Source: Pardosa pseudoannulata (lineage: Eukaryota > Arthropoda > Arachnida > Araneae > Lycosidae). Taken from it: a stretch of DNA of 64,000 bases. A program made the position numbers and the translations under genes. Shown in pieces: positions 42,856 through 55,508 of this stretch (position 1 is its first letter; every line of letters begins with the position of its first letter). The notes under the pieces were generated by a model. The model had not been told where the DNA came from and did no database searches. It saw nothing but the letters and a program-made list of their open reading frames with translations. The stretch spans positions 59,196,817 through 59,260,816 of the forward strand of contig CM063503.1 in NCBI GenBank assembly GCA_032207245.1, read 5' to 3'.

Positions 42856-44343
42856 CATTGCTACTGGATTTCATAATTACAATTCTCACGAGATAGTATG
42901 GATGTACGTAATCCTCCAGAATCCACTCTAAGCAGGAGGTCGTTTTCTAAATAGCTCTAATAAATGAAGAAATAAGACTCGAACGTAAATTTTGTTTCAA
43001 TGAATATTTTAGATTTTTTTTTTCTTAAACAGATATTAATAAAAAATTATAAAATAAATCAGAATGTGTATAAAAAGTAGACTTTAAGTATTACATCTTT
43101 ATATATCTACAAGGAAACTTTAATTTTGAAACTTTAACTATTTTGAATTACAATTATGGTGTGATAAAAAAATTTATTACAAATAGAAAAAAGAAATTTT
43201 TTTTTTGTATTTTTTAAATAGGTTTTTTTTTTTAGTAAAGCAATATATAAATATTACATTGAACTCTCACAAAACTTATCTTCATTTTCTTTGTTTCTAA
43301 TCAAAGTTAAACATTTCTCTGGCATATACACTTTTATTTAAACCTGTCAAGTATGATCTGAAATATCTTCAATGAATAAATAATTTGAATAATATGAGAT
43401 TATTTTAAAATGTACATTCATTTTAATGCTTTTATAAAGATTTCATTATTTTTTTTTTTTTTTTTGTAGGTAAAATGTAAAGAGAAATTATATGCTAATT
43501 TTAAAGTCTTACAGGCCAATTGAAGGAAATTAAATTTTGTCTGGTAATACAAATATTTTTCAATATAACTTAATGCTTTTTATTCAGTTTCAAGATTTAT
43601 AATGGGTACTTACTAATATAAATAGGAAAGAAAATCATATATGTATCTTTAGATAGTGACTAGTTTTCAGTCAATTTTAAATATTTCTCTGGCATATATA
43701 TTTTTATTTAAACTTTTCAAATATGATTCAAAATCTCTTGAATGATTAAATAGTATGAATCCATCATACATTTTTCTGTGATTTTCTAGATTTATACTAT
43801 TATTGATGGTGTAGACTTTTAAGATGATGTAGTAGAGTTTTTAATTTCTATAGAACTGAGATTAGATTTTAAATTTTTTAGCAAACAGGCATTTTTTTTC
43901 TTTTTCTATCAATATCTCCTTCTGTATCAGTTTCTATAGACGGACTAATAATTATTATAAATATATACCATAGATGTTACCATATAAAAAATTTTTAAGT
44001 CTCAAATCTGACAAAGTTGTGTTTACTATAAGCAACACAAATTATATATTTTTTAGTTGAGTTATGGTTATCCAACAATAAATCTATTTTTCCATACCTT
44101 AAGTTATTATATTTCAAATGAAAATCACTGAAAGTATGCAGTTGATATTATCAATTTTTATTCAAGGTAGTAATAAACATATTCTTCCCCCTCTTCAAAT
44201 ATTTGGTTAGAATGAATATTTGAAGATTGCAGTTATACTTTGTGAGAATTAGAACGTTCTTTACTGTTAAGTAATAAAATCATTGTTGAGTGTTAAAGAC
44301 AGTGTACAAACGATAAATCTTATGTCATATCATATTAGATAAT
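42856..44343. repeat. Direct repeat C (about 1.49 kb), partner of 37,360-38,835
   Basis: The same start (CATTGCTACTGGATTTCATA) and the same order of sequence as repeat B, with only scattered differences. To the right it continues into locus DNA matching 14,200-14,960, whereas repeat B is cut off by the retroelement region. C is therefore the original position within the second locus copy. Confidence 0.9.
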
Positions 44344-44506
44344 AATAATTAGAAGAAAATTTTGTGTGTATTCCTTCTATGTAAAATGACAAGACAGTAA
44401 ATTTTATACCTTTTTATTCATATTTATCGTGTCATAATTTAATAATTTTAAATGTAAACTTTTTTAAAAGTACATAGTGTAATATTTATAATTTGTACTT
44501 AAGGGT

Positions 44507-44690
44507 AGAGGTATTATTGATTCTAATACTTTAATGATTTTTGAAGCAACAAAAGCTACCAAGGGTCATTTATCTGGTAGTTTTTCTGATCCGGACTCGG
44601 ATAGCAGTAAAATCTGAAAAATGTCCAGGAAACAATATACAAAATGTAAGAAATATTTCATAGAATTCTGCATAGTATGTTATGCAGTAT
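44507..44690 (+). pseudogene. Decayed paralogue of the exon-like frame at 14,411
   Basis: RGIIDSNTLMIFEATKA and SDPDSDSSKI align with the frame at 14,413 onward. The acceptor TTACAG is TTAAGG here, and a TGA at 44,615-44,617 ends the frame about 22 codons early. Beyond the stop the sequence still resembles KMSRKSYTKYEKYF. Confidence 0.4.
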
Positions 44691-44699
44691 AATTTTGTT

Positions 44700-45555
44700 T
44701 TTATAAGACCTTCATCAAAATTTCTTATTGCTGAAAAAATTTTATAATGAAATATATTTTTTATCATCTGTTGAATATTTTCTTATGTATTGATAGAAAT
44801 GGATTAAATGAAGAATTAGCATGTAATTTTTTTAGTCTATTTTTATACATTGTGCTTTGATATTTTTTAATTTTTGTCTGCCTAAACAGTGTTTAGCACA
44901 GTTTCTGAATAAAGTTAAATATTTTTAAGTTTCTGGCCCTGGTATATCTCAAAAGAAAAATAATAGTAATATCAATTTCTTTCAAATATAAAGTAATTAC
45001 CAAAATTATCTTACTTAAAACATTTTTCAAAGTGGAAAAGTATTGTAAAACGGGACTAGTATCCAAGAGAGGTATAATGGCTCACTCTTAATATTTTCAA
45101 AAACTTCTATAATTTTCTTAACCCTGCCATGAAGTAGTTGCTATTCTCTCTTAAAACGAGTTCATTCCCAGGTACCTTTTATTCTGGATTTTTCACTGTT
45201 AAAGTCAATAAGAATTTATTATATAGAAAATATGATTTTTATCATTGAAAACTCCAAACTGAAGAAGTGTGCTTTTAATAATAGCACAGTATTATGTTTA
45301 ATCTAATATGTTTATATCTACAACATAACACTTTAAACATCATCCTTTATTATTATAATATTTTATTACTAATTATTTAGCTCTTAATAATGTATTATTA
45401 TAATTATAAAATGTCTGAAATATAAGGATAGGATTCTATGTTAAAAGTATACTTATGAATTGTAGGAAAAAAATTATAAATACCATACACCAACAGAAGC
45501 TTAACATAAAATTCATTCACATACATAATTTTCAAATAATATTCTTTTAAAGGTA
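44700..45555. other. Non-coding DNA
   Basis: Aligns with 14,600-14,900 up to about 44,960, then jumps to sequence like 24,300-24,430 from about 45,540. The 9 kb between these points in copy 1 has no counterpart. Nothing coding seen. Confidence 0.5.
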
Positions 45556-45561
45556 TTTATT
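45556..45561 (-). terminator. Polyadenylation signal of zinc-finger gene copy 2
   Basis: AATAAA on the minus strand in sequence aligned with the signal of copy 1. Confidence 0.5.
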
Positions 45562-45688
45562 AATCCAATAATCATTGGATGAAAACTTTTGTATAAGAAT
45601 TACCATTACCATACTTCAAAATTTACTACATCAATTAGAAAAAAAAAATTCTTTCAATTCATATTACATCTGATCTTTCTTTTGAAGC

Positions 45689-46234
45689 TTAATTTTCTTT
45701 TTTTGGAGCCTCTTTCAACTTCTTCTCATTTCCATACTGCTGAAAATGCTCTTCAGCTAAATCGGGATCTTCAAAACAGGCATCACATGCAGTGCAAAAA
45801 ATAAGATATCCTTTTGATGCTTTTTTATATTCGATAGCAACCACTCTATTGTAGTCCGATAACATCTTGTTAATTCTTCTTTCCATTTCCTCACACTTAG
45901 GAAGAACTTCTGTTGAAGTAGAACTGAGACTGTCCAGTTTATGGATACACTGCTCTAACATTTTTTCAAATTCTCTAGCTTCTTTCACTAAATCTTTTTC
46001 TACAGTCCCTATGTTAACTTCTTTTTGTCCTCTTCCATAAATGTCCATTTCTGATGGTCCATACTTTTCACAGTCGAAGGAACTGTACTGTGCTTCATCA
46101 TTCTTCAAGATATTAGTTTTGTGAGCTTTACTCTTTAAATGTTCTTTATACTTTTGCTCTTCAACAAAACAGACGCTACACTCATCGCAAAAGAAAATGT
46201 TTTCTGTTGGAGGAGTCTTCTGACAGGTGGCCAT
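45689..46234 (-). CDS. Two-zinc-finger protein, copy 2 (181 aa)
   Basis: Paralogue of 24,506-25,063, roughly 55-60% identical by eye over the full length, with a few residues inserted after the first finger (EAQYSSFD for EDSFD). The start is the ATG directly after the acceptor TTCTTCCAG. An in-frame ATG 12 nt upstream lies in the intron and is rejected. Finger 1 CDECSVCFVEEQKYKEH-x5-H is intact. Finger 2 reads CTACDACFEDPDLAEEHFQQY, so the final zinc ligand is Tyr where copy 1 has His. A one-base insertion near the end truncates the lysine-rich tail by about eight residues (stop after KKEN). No stop interrupts the remainder, suggesting selection on the protein after duplication. Confidence 0.8.
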   Translation of the reverse strand: MATCQKTPPTENIFFCDECSVCFVEEQKYKEHLKSKAHKTNILKNDEAQYSSFDCEKYGPSEMDIYGRGQKEVNIGTVEKDLVKEAREFEKMLEQCIHKLDSLSSTSTEVLPKCEEMERRINKMLSDYNRVVAIEYKKASKGYLIFCTACDACFEDPDLAEEHFQQYGNEKKLKEAPKKEN

Positions 46235-48538
46235 CTGGAAGAACATAAAACAATATTAAAACATGAGAAATTTTCTTATGTTCTAAAAATTTTATTTTAA
46301 TTACCTAGATTTTGTGGACTAACAGAAAACACTCTAATATACCAATATAGGATAAATAAAATAAGAAAAATGATGCTATTACAATGAAAATAAATAATAG
46401 TATTAATTCTAATTAAATTTCATTTAAGCCAGAATATTTCTTCAAATTTCCTTCTTCTCAATGTACAATAAAATTTAATTATTCTATTAAAATTTTGAGA
46501 ATTCTTAACTATGTAAGTCCTGGACAAGTGACAAGTTTCTTTGCGTGTGATATGGATATGTGTATGGGCCTTCTACTAAGAATAGGCAACAAGTTTGCGT
46601 TTAAAGAAATCAACTGCCTAAATTATTATCGATACAATTCTATGTTAAAAACAAGTATTATATACACAAAAAGTATTGCCATTAAAAAGGAAATCAAGAT
46701 GACAAATACATGTATATAAGATGCAACAATCACTATGTACATGACTTTAACTAACCATAATGTCAGATCTAACAATTTGATCAGTATCTCAAAAGACTAG
46801 AGATTAAAAAATTTTTTTTTTTCAAAATTTTTCTTTAACCATCAGTATATTTTAAGAGTGATAAATTGATTCCATAGTTTATATTTATGTTAGAATTGTC
46901 TAACATAAATACTTAACATACAATAACGTATCATCTAGTTTTAAGTATTTGTGTCTATTTTTACACTTATAAAGTTTTCTTCACACTTAAAAATTCATCT
47001 GTCTGAAGATGTTTCACTCAAAAACCCACCACTAAATGAAGTATACTAGTATATTCTACACCTTCTATAAATTTCAAACGTAGTCCACAATTTAGAAAAA
47101 AAAAAAAAAAAAAAAAAAAGACAACTTTCAGCCCTTTTACTAACAGCTGTTCCTGAAAAATTTATAAGAAATTCAATTATTACAATATAAAAAATATTGT
47201 ACATCATAAATTAATCTCTTTTTCCATTTATTTTACAATTTGTACATCCAATATAAAATATTCTCTCAATTTCAAGAGCATAGTGTACCTTTAGACTAAA
47301 AATCTTTAAAACATTCTTTTTTTGTTTCATCTTAAAACTAACATTTCTACTCATTTTAAAAATGTTTATATATTGTTCTAGCTTTAAAAATATTGTTTGG
47401 TTTTTTTCAAATTACCATGTTTTGAAAATAAATCCTGTTAAAATATAATCCTGGGCATGATTTTTCATAACACTCATAAAATAAACAGTAGTTAAAATTG
47501 TCAACAAGAGGGGCACGTTATTAATCAGTGGCTGAGTGCAAGGAAGAATTTTTCTAAGACTAATTGTGATTAAACAATACAATTTTGTTTCCAATATGCA
47601 TACATATATACATATATATTTGCATATTTGTGTGTATCAAATAACAATTCTTTGCAGGAATAGTTATGCATCTCTAACAGAATAGTAAAAAATGAATGTG
47701 GGAAGTTAGTGTAGCTTAATCTACAAGAAGTTATTGCAGGAGTGAAGAGTGTAGATTATAAAATTACTGAGAAATGTGTTCTAATGCTCTGTGAGCAGGC
47801 TACATGGACAAGAAGAACTTGTTTAAGGTCAGCTCTAATGCTCAATTGACAGGTTTGGGTCATTTTGGTTGTAAATGGAGGAATTGGAGTAGCAAAAAAT
47901 TCAGGCCAGAATTCAGAATCGAAATTTGTGATGTTCCAGAAGTCACCACTGCTGTATTAGAATAAAATATTTTTTTCATTTTTTAATGCTTTTTTGACAT
48001 CATTAAATGTATTTCTTGAACCTGAATAAAATTTTCTTCTCCAGGAAGAAATTTTAATTGTGCATTAATAATTAAGTCTTTTGCTGATAACAAGCTCTAG
48101 TGTTCCAGCCAGAAAAATCAACATAAACCATGTTTTATTGTGGAGCAATCACAATAGTTATTCTTTAAAATGAATTGAGAGAAATGCATCAAATAAAAAC
48201 AAATGCAGTTCAATAATCTGCAAAATATCTTTTCAAGTAGACATATTAGAAATTAACTTTTATATCAGGGATCTACTTGAATCAGCCTGTCATGGATATA
48301 ATTAATATCCTAACTGATGTTTAATAAATGACAGAAGATATATGATTTTGTTGAATCACTCATATATATGTATGTGTATATTTATAAGGGTACACACACA
48401 TATTTAGATTTTACATGTATGTGCACTTGCTTTAAATAATGTGAAGCAAAAATAAATTTCTGGAAAAGTATTACTGTGAATATTAATTAAACCAGCTAAA
48501 AGTCTTCTGCTTCTTCTTAGTAAGAATATCCCTCTGAG
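46235..48538. other. Intronic/flanking DNA of zinc-finger copy 2
   Basis: Aligned with 25,066-27,420 and 30,255-30,384. Includes a 24-A run ending at 47,119. Contains no counterpart of the gypsy element or LINE fragment of copy 1. No gene seen. Confidence 0.6.
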
Positions 48539-48539
48539 T

Positions 48540-48790
48540 GGAACACATCGAGGGAAAAAACTCTCCAATAAATTCGCTAGGTCTTTACTGTGTCGGTGTG
48601 CAAAGCGGTTCGATGTACTTTTCCTTCCCCCATTTTTCAGCTGAAATGGAATACGGGAAACCCACCCTTGTTTATTGTTGCTTTACTTCCGGCTATAAAT
48701 AGTTCTCCTCCCAGAGAGACTGCCCCGAAGGTGTTCCATTGTAACCCGATGCATGAGAAAGTACTATAGTCTTATCTATCGGTTTGACCT
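48540..48790 (+). promoter_or_regulatory. GC-richer block with a consensus TATA box
   Basis: CCGGCTATAAATAGTTCTCC holds TATAAATAG at 48,694-48,702, a strong TATA form, followed 25-30 bp on by AGAGAGACTGCCCC. It stands at the left edge of the copy-2-specific block. It may be an LTR or other element promoter, or chance. Confidence 0.25.
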
Positions 48791-49464
48791 AAATGGGGTC
48801 TTTCTGTGAAGCTGTTTGCCTATGAGTTAAAAATTGCTTTGGGTCATTTGTTTTTCAAAGAAATTTTTAGGTTAAGTGTGCATAAATGCCTTTAGAAAAT
48901 ATTTCTGTTACTGCAGCAATGTAGTTTTAAAATTCTTATATGAATTTATTAAGAGCCATGTGTCTTTATAGTTTACTAACTTTCATCAGTTTTTATCGGG
49001 TACTGAAACTGAATTATGAAAACTTCTCTAAAATAAATAATACTGTTTCCGTACATTCGGAAAATATTTAAAAAAAAAAAAATAAATAAATGTTAAAAAA
49101 ATTGCACAGAATTACTATACTTTCAGCATTATAATTTCACTTTTCTTAATGATGCATAAGAACAGAGTAATATGATTTTACTTTAATGTTCCCTCTTAAG
49201 CTATTTTATTAAATATACAAATTTTGCTTTAAAAAGAACTGATGATTTTAGGAATTGTAATGTGGCACATATACGTAGCTCATAAATTGGGTATACAATT
49301 TCTATCCCATTTGTCTATACACATAACATTTTCAAATTAATCTTGGATGCGTTCAAATGTTTTTTACTCTGTTATTGTAGAACATAGCAATACATTATAC
49401 TGTTATAATTGAGAGGTAAGAGAAGTTTATTTACAGAGGTATTGCTTTGTTGAAATATTCAAAT

Positions 49465-49466
<2 letters not shown>

Positions 49467-49516
<50 letters not shown>
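49467..49516. repeat. Poly(T) tract, 50 bp
   Basis: Uninterrupted T run followed by ACAAAAAAAAAAGA, making a short T/A inverted arrangement. Confidence 0.95.
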
Positions 49517-49521
<5 letters not shown>

Positions 49522-49950
49522 AAAAAAAGATTTTTATTCCACAAGTAAAAATTTCTTCGTTGGGAATAAATCTAATTAAGCAATAATTTACATCGAAAAA
49601 TAATCCATAATATGTTGGATTTGAATATATATTTATTTATTTAGGTATATTTTATTTTATTCTGTGAAGTTTTAAGAATATAAAGTGACAGATATAGAAC
49701 AAATCAGACTGTTTTTAAGTTTCTTGTAGGAACAAAAATGTAAATGCTAAATTTTATGACCTTTTCTTATTAATTTTTTCTATTTTTTTGTATTCTGCTG
49801 CTATTTTTAAGGGTAAGTAAAAACTTAAAACTAGTTCTAGGTATCGGAATTACATAGGATGTACATCGTGTTGATCTCTGTCAACATTTGTACATAATTT
49901 TAAACTATCATAAACTTTTCCAGTTTGAGAGAAAATGTAATAGGGTAGGA

Positions 49951-50035
49951 TGCCGGCCGAATGGGTAGGGCACTGCACTTTGGATCTGGAATTCGTGGGC
50001 TTGAATCCCACTGATGGTATCCCAATGATGACGTA
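49951..50035 (+). mobile_element. tRNA-SINE head fragment
   Basis: TGCCGGCCGAATGGGTAGGG supplies the start and box A; GGCTTGAATCC (49,998-50,008) is a box B with two changes. The body after GATGG is lost. Confidence 0.65.
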
Positions 50036-51734
50036 TTTGCATTTTTTTTAAAACTATAGAGCTATAGTTCTAAAGATTTTAAGAATATGTGGTAAGATTT
50101 GATAAATTTGATTTAATACTCTTTTTTAATTCTCACTTCTTAGCTCAGAAGTTTGAGCTAAAAAACTATTACTATATTGAAGATTTAACAACTCATTAAT
50201 ACTCGACTTCAGATTCAAGTGTGAAATAAAGAAAACATGTACCCTTTGGAAGGTTTTAATTTTTTTTTTAAGTATTACAGTATAACATTCTAACTGTTTT
50301 TCTATTTTAGAATACAATTGAAAACAAAACTCTAGTTAAAAATAAAAACCTTTTAAGTTATGCTATTAGTACCCGCACTGGATGGGGGGGGGAATTTTTC
50401 TGGGTGGTACTTAAGTTGTGAATGTGAGAAAAATATTAATATATTAAAATTAAACAGCGAATTCATCGAAATTTACACATATTGATTTAGTTATTTATTT
50501 ATTGCTAAATATTGACCGTTCCTATTTATATAATTCATATTTAAAAGCTAAAGATATTTGTAATCATTAATTTACTATATTAATTTATTTAAAAGTTGTG
50601 CATAAGAATTTGTTTCTTTTACTATAAATGATATGATTTCTCCATCGAAGAAGATATTGAAATATTCAATGAGATCTCCTGAGTATCATGTATATTGACT
50701 TTTAAACCTGAATTACCTTAGAATGGAAATCTTGAAGGACTTGGATTAGAAACCGAAGCATTCACTGTACTCCAATCTCTCCAATCCTCCAGTGATAGCT
50801 ATTCGGATTCATTTTTAGAGGAAGAAAATTCATCCAGTGTAGAGTATAATAAAAACACAAAGAATTTCCTTTGTAAGTAACGTAAATTGTACAAGATCGA
50901 ATTATTTTATTCCATTTCCTGTTCCTATCTCTTGCAGGACTAGGGCTGCTTAGGAGAAAAGGGCCCACACTGCACGGGGTTGACATAATTAACGGAAGCA
51001 TATGAATTAATGGGCAGCAATTTCAAAGAACTGAATCATACTGAGAAAATCTACATTAGTCTCCCATAATATGTGTGAAGTTTAGCCAAAAAGTTAAGAA
51101 AATTTTCAAGCATTGTAGCTATTAAGTAATCGAAAATTGAAACAGTTTTATTTGCAAATATAGAGAATAAATAGGAAGAAACGTATTCATAGACACACAT
51201 GTGTTTCTGTGTGTAAATTTAGTTCTATGTTTTGAATTGTTCTCAATTTTTCATTATCAGGTTACATATATACTCCTGTCTCCTGGTTTCATCATTCTCA
51301 TATAGCTTTAATAGTAAATTTGACCATTTGGAAACACTACAATCCGAATAAATAAGATTTTTTCGCTTAAAATGTCTAACTCCACTTCATTACGACTTTT
51401 GAGTTTCATTTAAACTGAGACAGAAAATTCAATATTTGTAGAACAGAAACAATCCCGTACTAAGATACGATTTTCAGAGATGGTGAAAATAAATTTCCCT
51501 TTACAAAAATAGTATTTTGATATTTTTATTACAAAAACATGTATTTCTAAATACTTGTATTGACAAAGGTACATGAATGTGCGTGTATACATATGTATGT
51601 AATAATGAGGATCATATTATCTCATTATAAATTGAAACTCTCTGTAAACTACTTGATTTACTAAACATATGATACAATCAATATTCATGGTATATAAAAG
51701 ATGCAACAAGAAAATTTACTGATTACACTTGGAG

Positions 51735-51741
<7 letters not shown>

Positions 51742-51771
<30 letters not shown>
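51742..51771. repeat. Poly(A) tract, 30 bp
   Basis: Uninterrupted A run; no retroposed copy recognised to its left. Confidence 0.9.
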
Positions 51772-51772
<1 letters not shown>

Positions 51773-52550
51773 AGAGTTATTACTTATTATTCAAATAATT
51801 ACTATTTTCTATTCAAAATTTTGCCGATATCAATATTTACGCTAAAATTTGCATTTACCTTAATATTTACATTAAACTGTAATGCAGTGTTTTAAATTCT
51901 ATAATGCTGTAAATTGATACGTCTGTTCTTTCCTTCCATTAAAAACTGTCTTCGCTTCAATGAACAAATAACAAAGTAAGGCCAATTAAAATTGTTCGCC
52001 CCCAAATTTTTTTTTGGAAATATGTTTTAATTATTTTCATTGTTGAAAATAATCTCTCAGTAGATACGAGAAAATCTGCAGATATATTAAAGAGAGAATG
52101 AGTTGTGGGCAGGGCCATAGCCAGAAATTATTTTTGCAGGGGATCAAGGAGGAACGACATTATTATTTGTAAATGATACTCCAGTAAAACTACATGTTTT
52201 GATATGCGTGTATACCCCTAATGAGTATCATTACACAAATGTAGTTTCCTAACAACAACAACAAAAAAAGATATAATGAACAATTTTTAATCTTTGAAAA
52301 ACGTGTCATGAAGTAACTACACAAGGAATTTAATAGTAAAATAAACATTGAAAAGAAATAAACTATGCATGACATTAAATTCTAACTTATAAAACAAGTA
52401 TAATCGAAGAAAAATCAAATTTTGGAAAGAATATGAAAAAGTTAAAATTATTTTTCCCTCTGTACTATATATATTTTGCTTGCCTTAATGATTTAGAAAA
52501 AATTTGAATAATTGCCAAATTTCTAAAAATACATATTCTTTAAATCACCA

Positions 52551-52716
52551 CGACCGAATGATGAACAATGGGTAGGCGCTGTTCATTGGTGCCACAACTT
52601 GTAGGTTCAAATCCCACAGCTAATATGGATGTACATAGCCATTAGGAAGGAAGTAGGTCCTGGTATTAAAAGTTCTCATGCACCAAAATAGTAAACCGTA
52701 GCACTCCAAACCAAAC
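52551..52716 (+). mobile_element. tRNA-SINE, nearly full length
   Basis: CGACCGAATGATGAACAATG, box A-like TGGGTAGGCGCTG, box B GGTTCAAATCC (52,604-52,614). The body has ATGGATGTACATAGCCATTA, and the 3' end is CGTAGCACTCCAAACCAAAC, the reverse complement pattern of the start of 6712-6894. Same family, plus orientation. Confidence 0.82.
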
Positions 52717-53389
52717 TAAGTCTCCACTTAAAAAATTGTAATAAATGTAATTAAAATATAAATAAAATATTTATAGCATAGACTTTTTTAAACTATTGAA
52801 AGTAACTAGAAGAGCGATAATCTATTCATATTTTTGCAATCAGTATACTTTATTTCAAAAAAGGTTCTAATAGGTTTACTATTAATAAGCAAATTTCATA
52901 TGTGCTGTAGTACATTTTCATGAGTAAGGTGATTAATTACTATTGAAGAACCTCTCATAAATTATAATATTATTTGATATATTTAGATGTAAATTAACAA
53001 TGTTGTAACCTTTACGAAGATTATGTTAGATTATTTAAATTTATAATTTTATTATTATTTACCATATAAATATATATAAATATATTATATATCTCCCTTT
53101 TCCACACAAAAGAAAAAAATAGGGGTGATTGCTAATAAGTTTTCCTTTATATTTCCTCCCCTTATCTATCAACATTATGCTACGTATTTTTTATTTTAAA
53201 ATTTTTCCAAAAATCTATTATTTATATCATTAAGACACAGAAATCTCCGGTGATAGACTTTCGTAGTTTGAATTTTGTTCTGATTTAGCTATACACAATA
53301 ACTAGACTAAATTAATTTATTTTGAGCTATTCTGTAAATAAGAATTTGTCTTCAGAAACTCACCGTGAAGCGCTCCTAACAGAAAAATC

Positions 53390-53611
53390 CTAACAATAGA
53401 TTACGGAAAATGAGCGAATATCGTTTCTTGGGACGAATAACCACAAGGGGGTAGAGGGGGAACCTTCAAACACAAAAGGCCACTTGGTTGAGGTAGGAAC
53501 AACATTTCCGGCTTGCAGCGAGCAAGATTTGTAGTCAAAAATAGAACTTTTAAGGTTTTTTAAAGAACATACCAGTCTATGTTCATGCATAGCTTGGCAA
53601 ATAGTGCACAC
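53390..53611 (-). other. 73-codon frame in a GC-richer patch, unrecognised
   Basis: A cysteine-containing frame (CTICQAMHEHRLVCS) in sequence with AAGGGGGTAGAGGGGG. No family motif and no paralogue in the window. Recorded as an unexplained patch, not as a gene. Confidence 0.2.
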
Positions 53612-54554
53612 ACATAGAATGTCTTTCTATGAATAATGTTTTTAGAATTTCGGGGGGGAGAATAGGAAGTCTTTTTTTGGACATTCCGGAAAATCACCAT
53701 TTTCCAGAAATAAATATTCTGGTACATTTATACTTGTATAACTATTATTAAATAAATTAAAGTAAATGCTAAAAATAGAAATAGTTTTCTATATTACATA
53801 CTCAACTCTATCTTTTTTTAATTTTAATGTTAGATGAACCTCGTGGTTACTAAAAATAAATATGTTTCAAAGTGAAACTAAATATATTTTTGAAGTCTTT
53901 AATCATATCCAACTAAAATTTAAGAAAACTTTTAATTTTATGAGTTAATTCGTTGCATAAATTCTTAAAACTGAACAGATGGTTACACTTGATTATTAAT
54001 ATACAATCATTGAATGCATCCTTGGGGAGGAGTAGATTGATATTTTAAAGATTTAATCAAATGGCCACAAAAATGCTGACAATTATTTGTTTTTGTATAT
54101 AAATTTTTGCCATAATTACATTATTAAATATCCTAAAAATATCAATAAAATTGTATAGAAATTGCTAATGACAACCTTTTGGAACAATTATCAAGAAATA
54201 GGCTAACTGGGTGGGGTAATCTGAGAGTTGGTTTACCGTAATTATGAATTGCAGCATTCTTTAGTCCCGATAAAAGGATTTTGTCTGCCTGGATTTGTTC
54301 TTTAGATTTAAAATTTGTTGGTAGAACATTGATTACAAAAATAAAAATCTTCCATAGAAGAACAAATTTAAAATTCATGTGAGTTATATAGTTGAATAAT
54401 GAGAGAATACGAAATATTTCAATAATTCGCACAATAAAGTTATATATAAGGGTAGGGATTTTATCCCCCCCCCCCCTCCCCGAAAAAAAAAATATTACCC
54501 TGAAAAATCATATATATTCACTTTCCAAATATTCTACGCTACAGCATAGTGTAC

Positions 54555-54640
54555 GTTAGGTACTACACTAGAGCAGTGAGCTGTCTTTCGGTACTGATAT
54601 GTTAGGGTTCCAATCCCGCTGCTTACATGGATATTCAAAA
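54555..54640 (+). mobile_element. tRNA-SINE head fragment, diverged
   Basis: Box B GGTTCCAATCC at 54,606-54,616 is followed by CGCTGCTTACATGGATATTC, like the family body CACTGTGGCATGGATGTTC. Box A is poorly kept. Confidence 0.5.
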
Positions 54641-54754
54641 ATAAAGAAAATACTGCAGCAATGCAAGAATAACCATTCTACCTTCTCCTGTGTTGAGATG
54701 AAACAGAAATTTCGTAAAGAAATATTTTTATATTAGACTTTAATTTCAATAATT

Positions 54755-54757
<3 letters not shown>

Positions 54758-54793
<36 letters not shown>
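54758..54793. repeat. (TA)n microsatellite
   Basis: 36 bp of TA dinucleotides. Confidence 0.95.
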
Positions 54794-54798
<5 letters not shown>

Positions 54799-55430
54799 TT
54801 TGCTGCACAAATCGGTACCAAATATACTAACACAAATTTATGTCTAACAAAAACAAACAGACGAATGTCGAGTTAAAATGTTTAATTTTTAACTAATTTG
54901 AAAAAAGTTGTAGAAATTTATAATAACAATTATTTGCTTCATAAAAACGAGAGAAAATTGGAATTTTACATATTAATAGGAGTATTTTATATGTGCCTCA
55001 CCAGAATTGTCAGCCAAAGTTTTAAAAATTATTGCTAATTTATATACACATAAAGCTCGTCAAGTTTCGAAGATTATCCCATAAGAAATAATGGATTATA
55101 AAAGTACAGATAAAAATATTCTTTGAGAGACTTATTTATATATATGTTTTTTTTACGAAACGTTAGCCAAGACATTTAAGTGGTGCAATTAGAGATACAG
55201 CAGTTAAAGCAAACGAAATACTTCGAAATAGAGATTTACAAAGCCATGAAAAGCTATCAGCCTCTTTGTGCCTCAGGCAGACAGGGGAGCATCCCTCAAT
55301 AAATGTCAGTCAAAGAGGGGGTCAATTCCCAGACAATAGACTGGACCATCCGACCGCAAAATTCCAGGGAAGGAAAGAAGTGGCAAATTTGTACATGATA
55401 TCCACTTTCGGAGCGCTTTTGAGGTTGAAA

Positions 55431-55494
55431 ATTGTACGTGACAACCGCTTTGGAAACACCATTCATTTGGCAGAATTGTACGTGACAACCGCTT
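55431..55494. repeat. 20-bp direct repeat, 44-bp period
   Basis: ATTGTACGTGACAACCGCTT occurs at 55,431-55,450 and 55,475-55,494 with no mismatch, at the right edge of the copy-2-specific block. Confidence 0.9.
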
Positions 55495-55508
55495 AGAAGG
55501 ATATATAT

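Larger units (their letters stand above)
48539..55508. other. 7-kb block present only in locus copy 2
   Basis: Copy 1 passes directly from the sequence matching 48,538 to that matching 55,509 (at about 30,384). ATATCC occurs at both edges and could be a target duplication. The two outer 250-bp ends are GC-richer than the AT-rich middle but do not match each other. Inside are three tRNA-SINE copies, a T50 run, an A30 run, a (TA)n run (54,758-54,793), and no coding frame I recognise. Confidence 0.6.
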
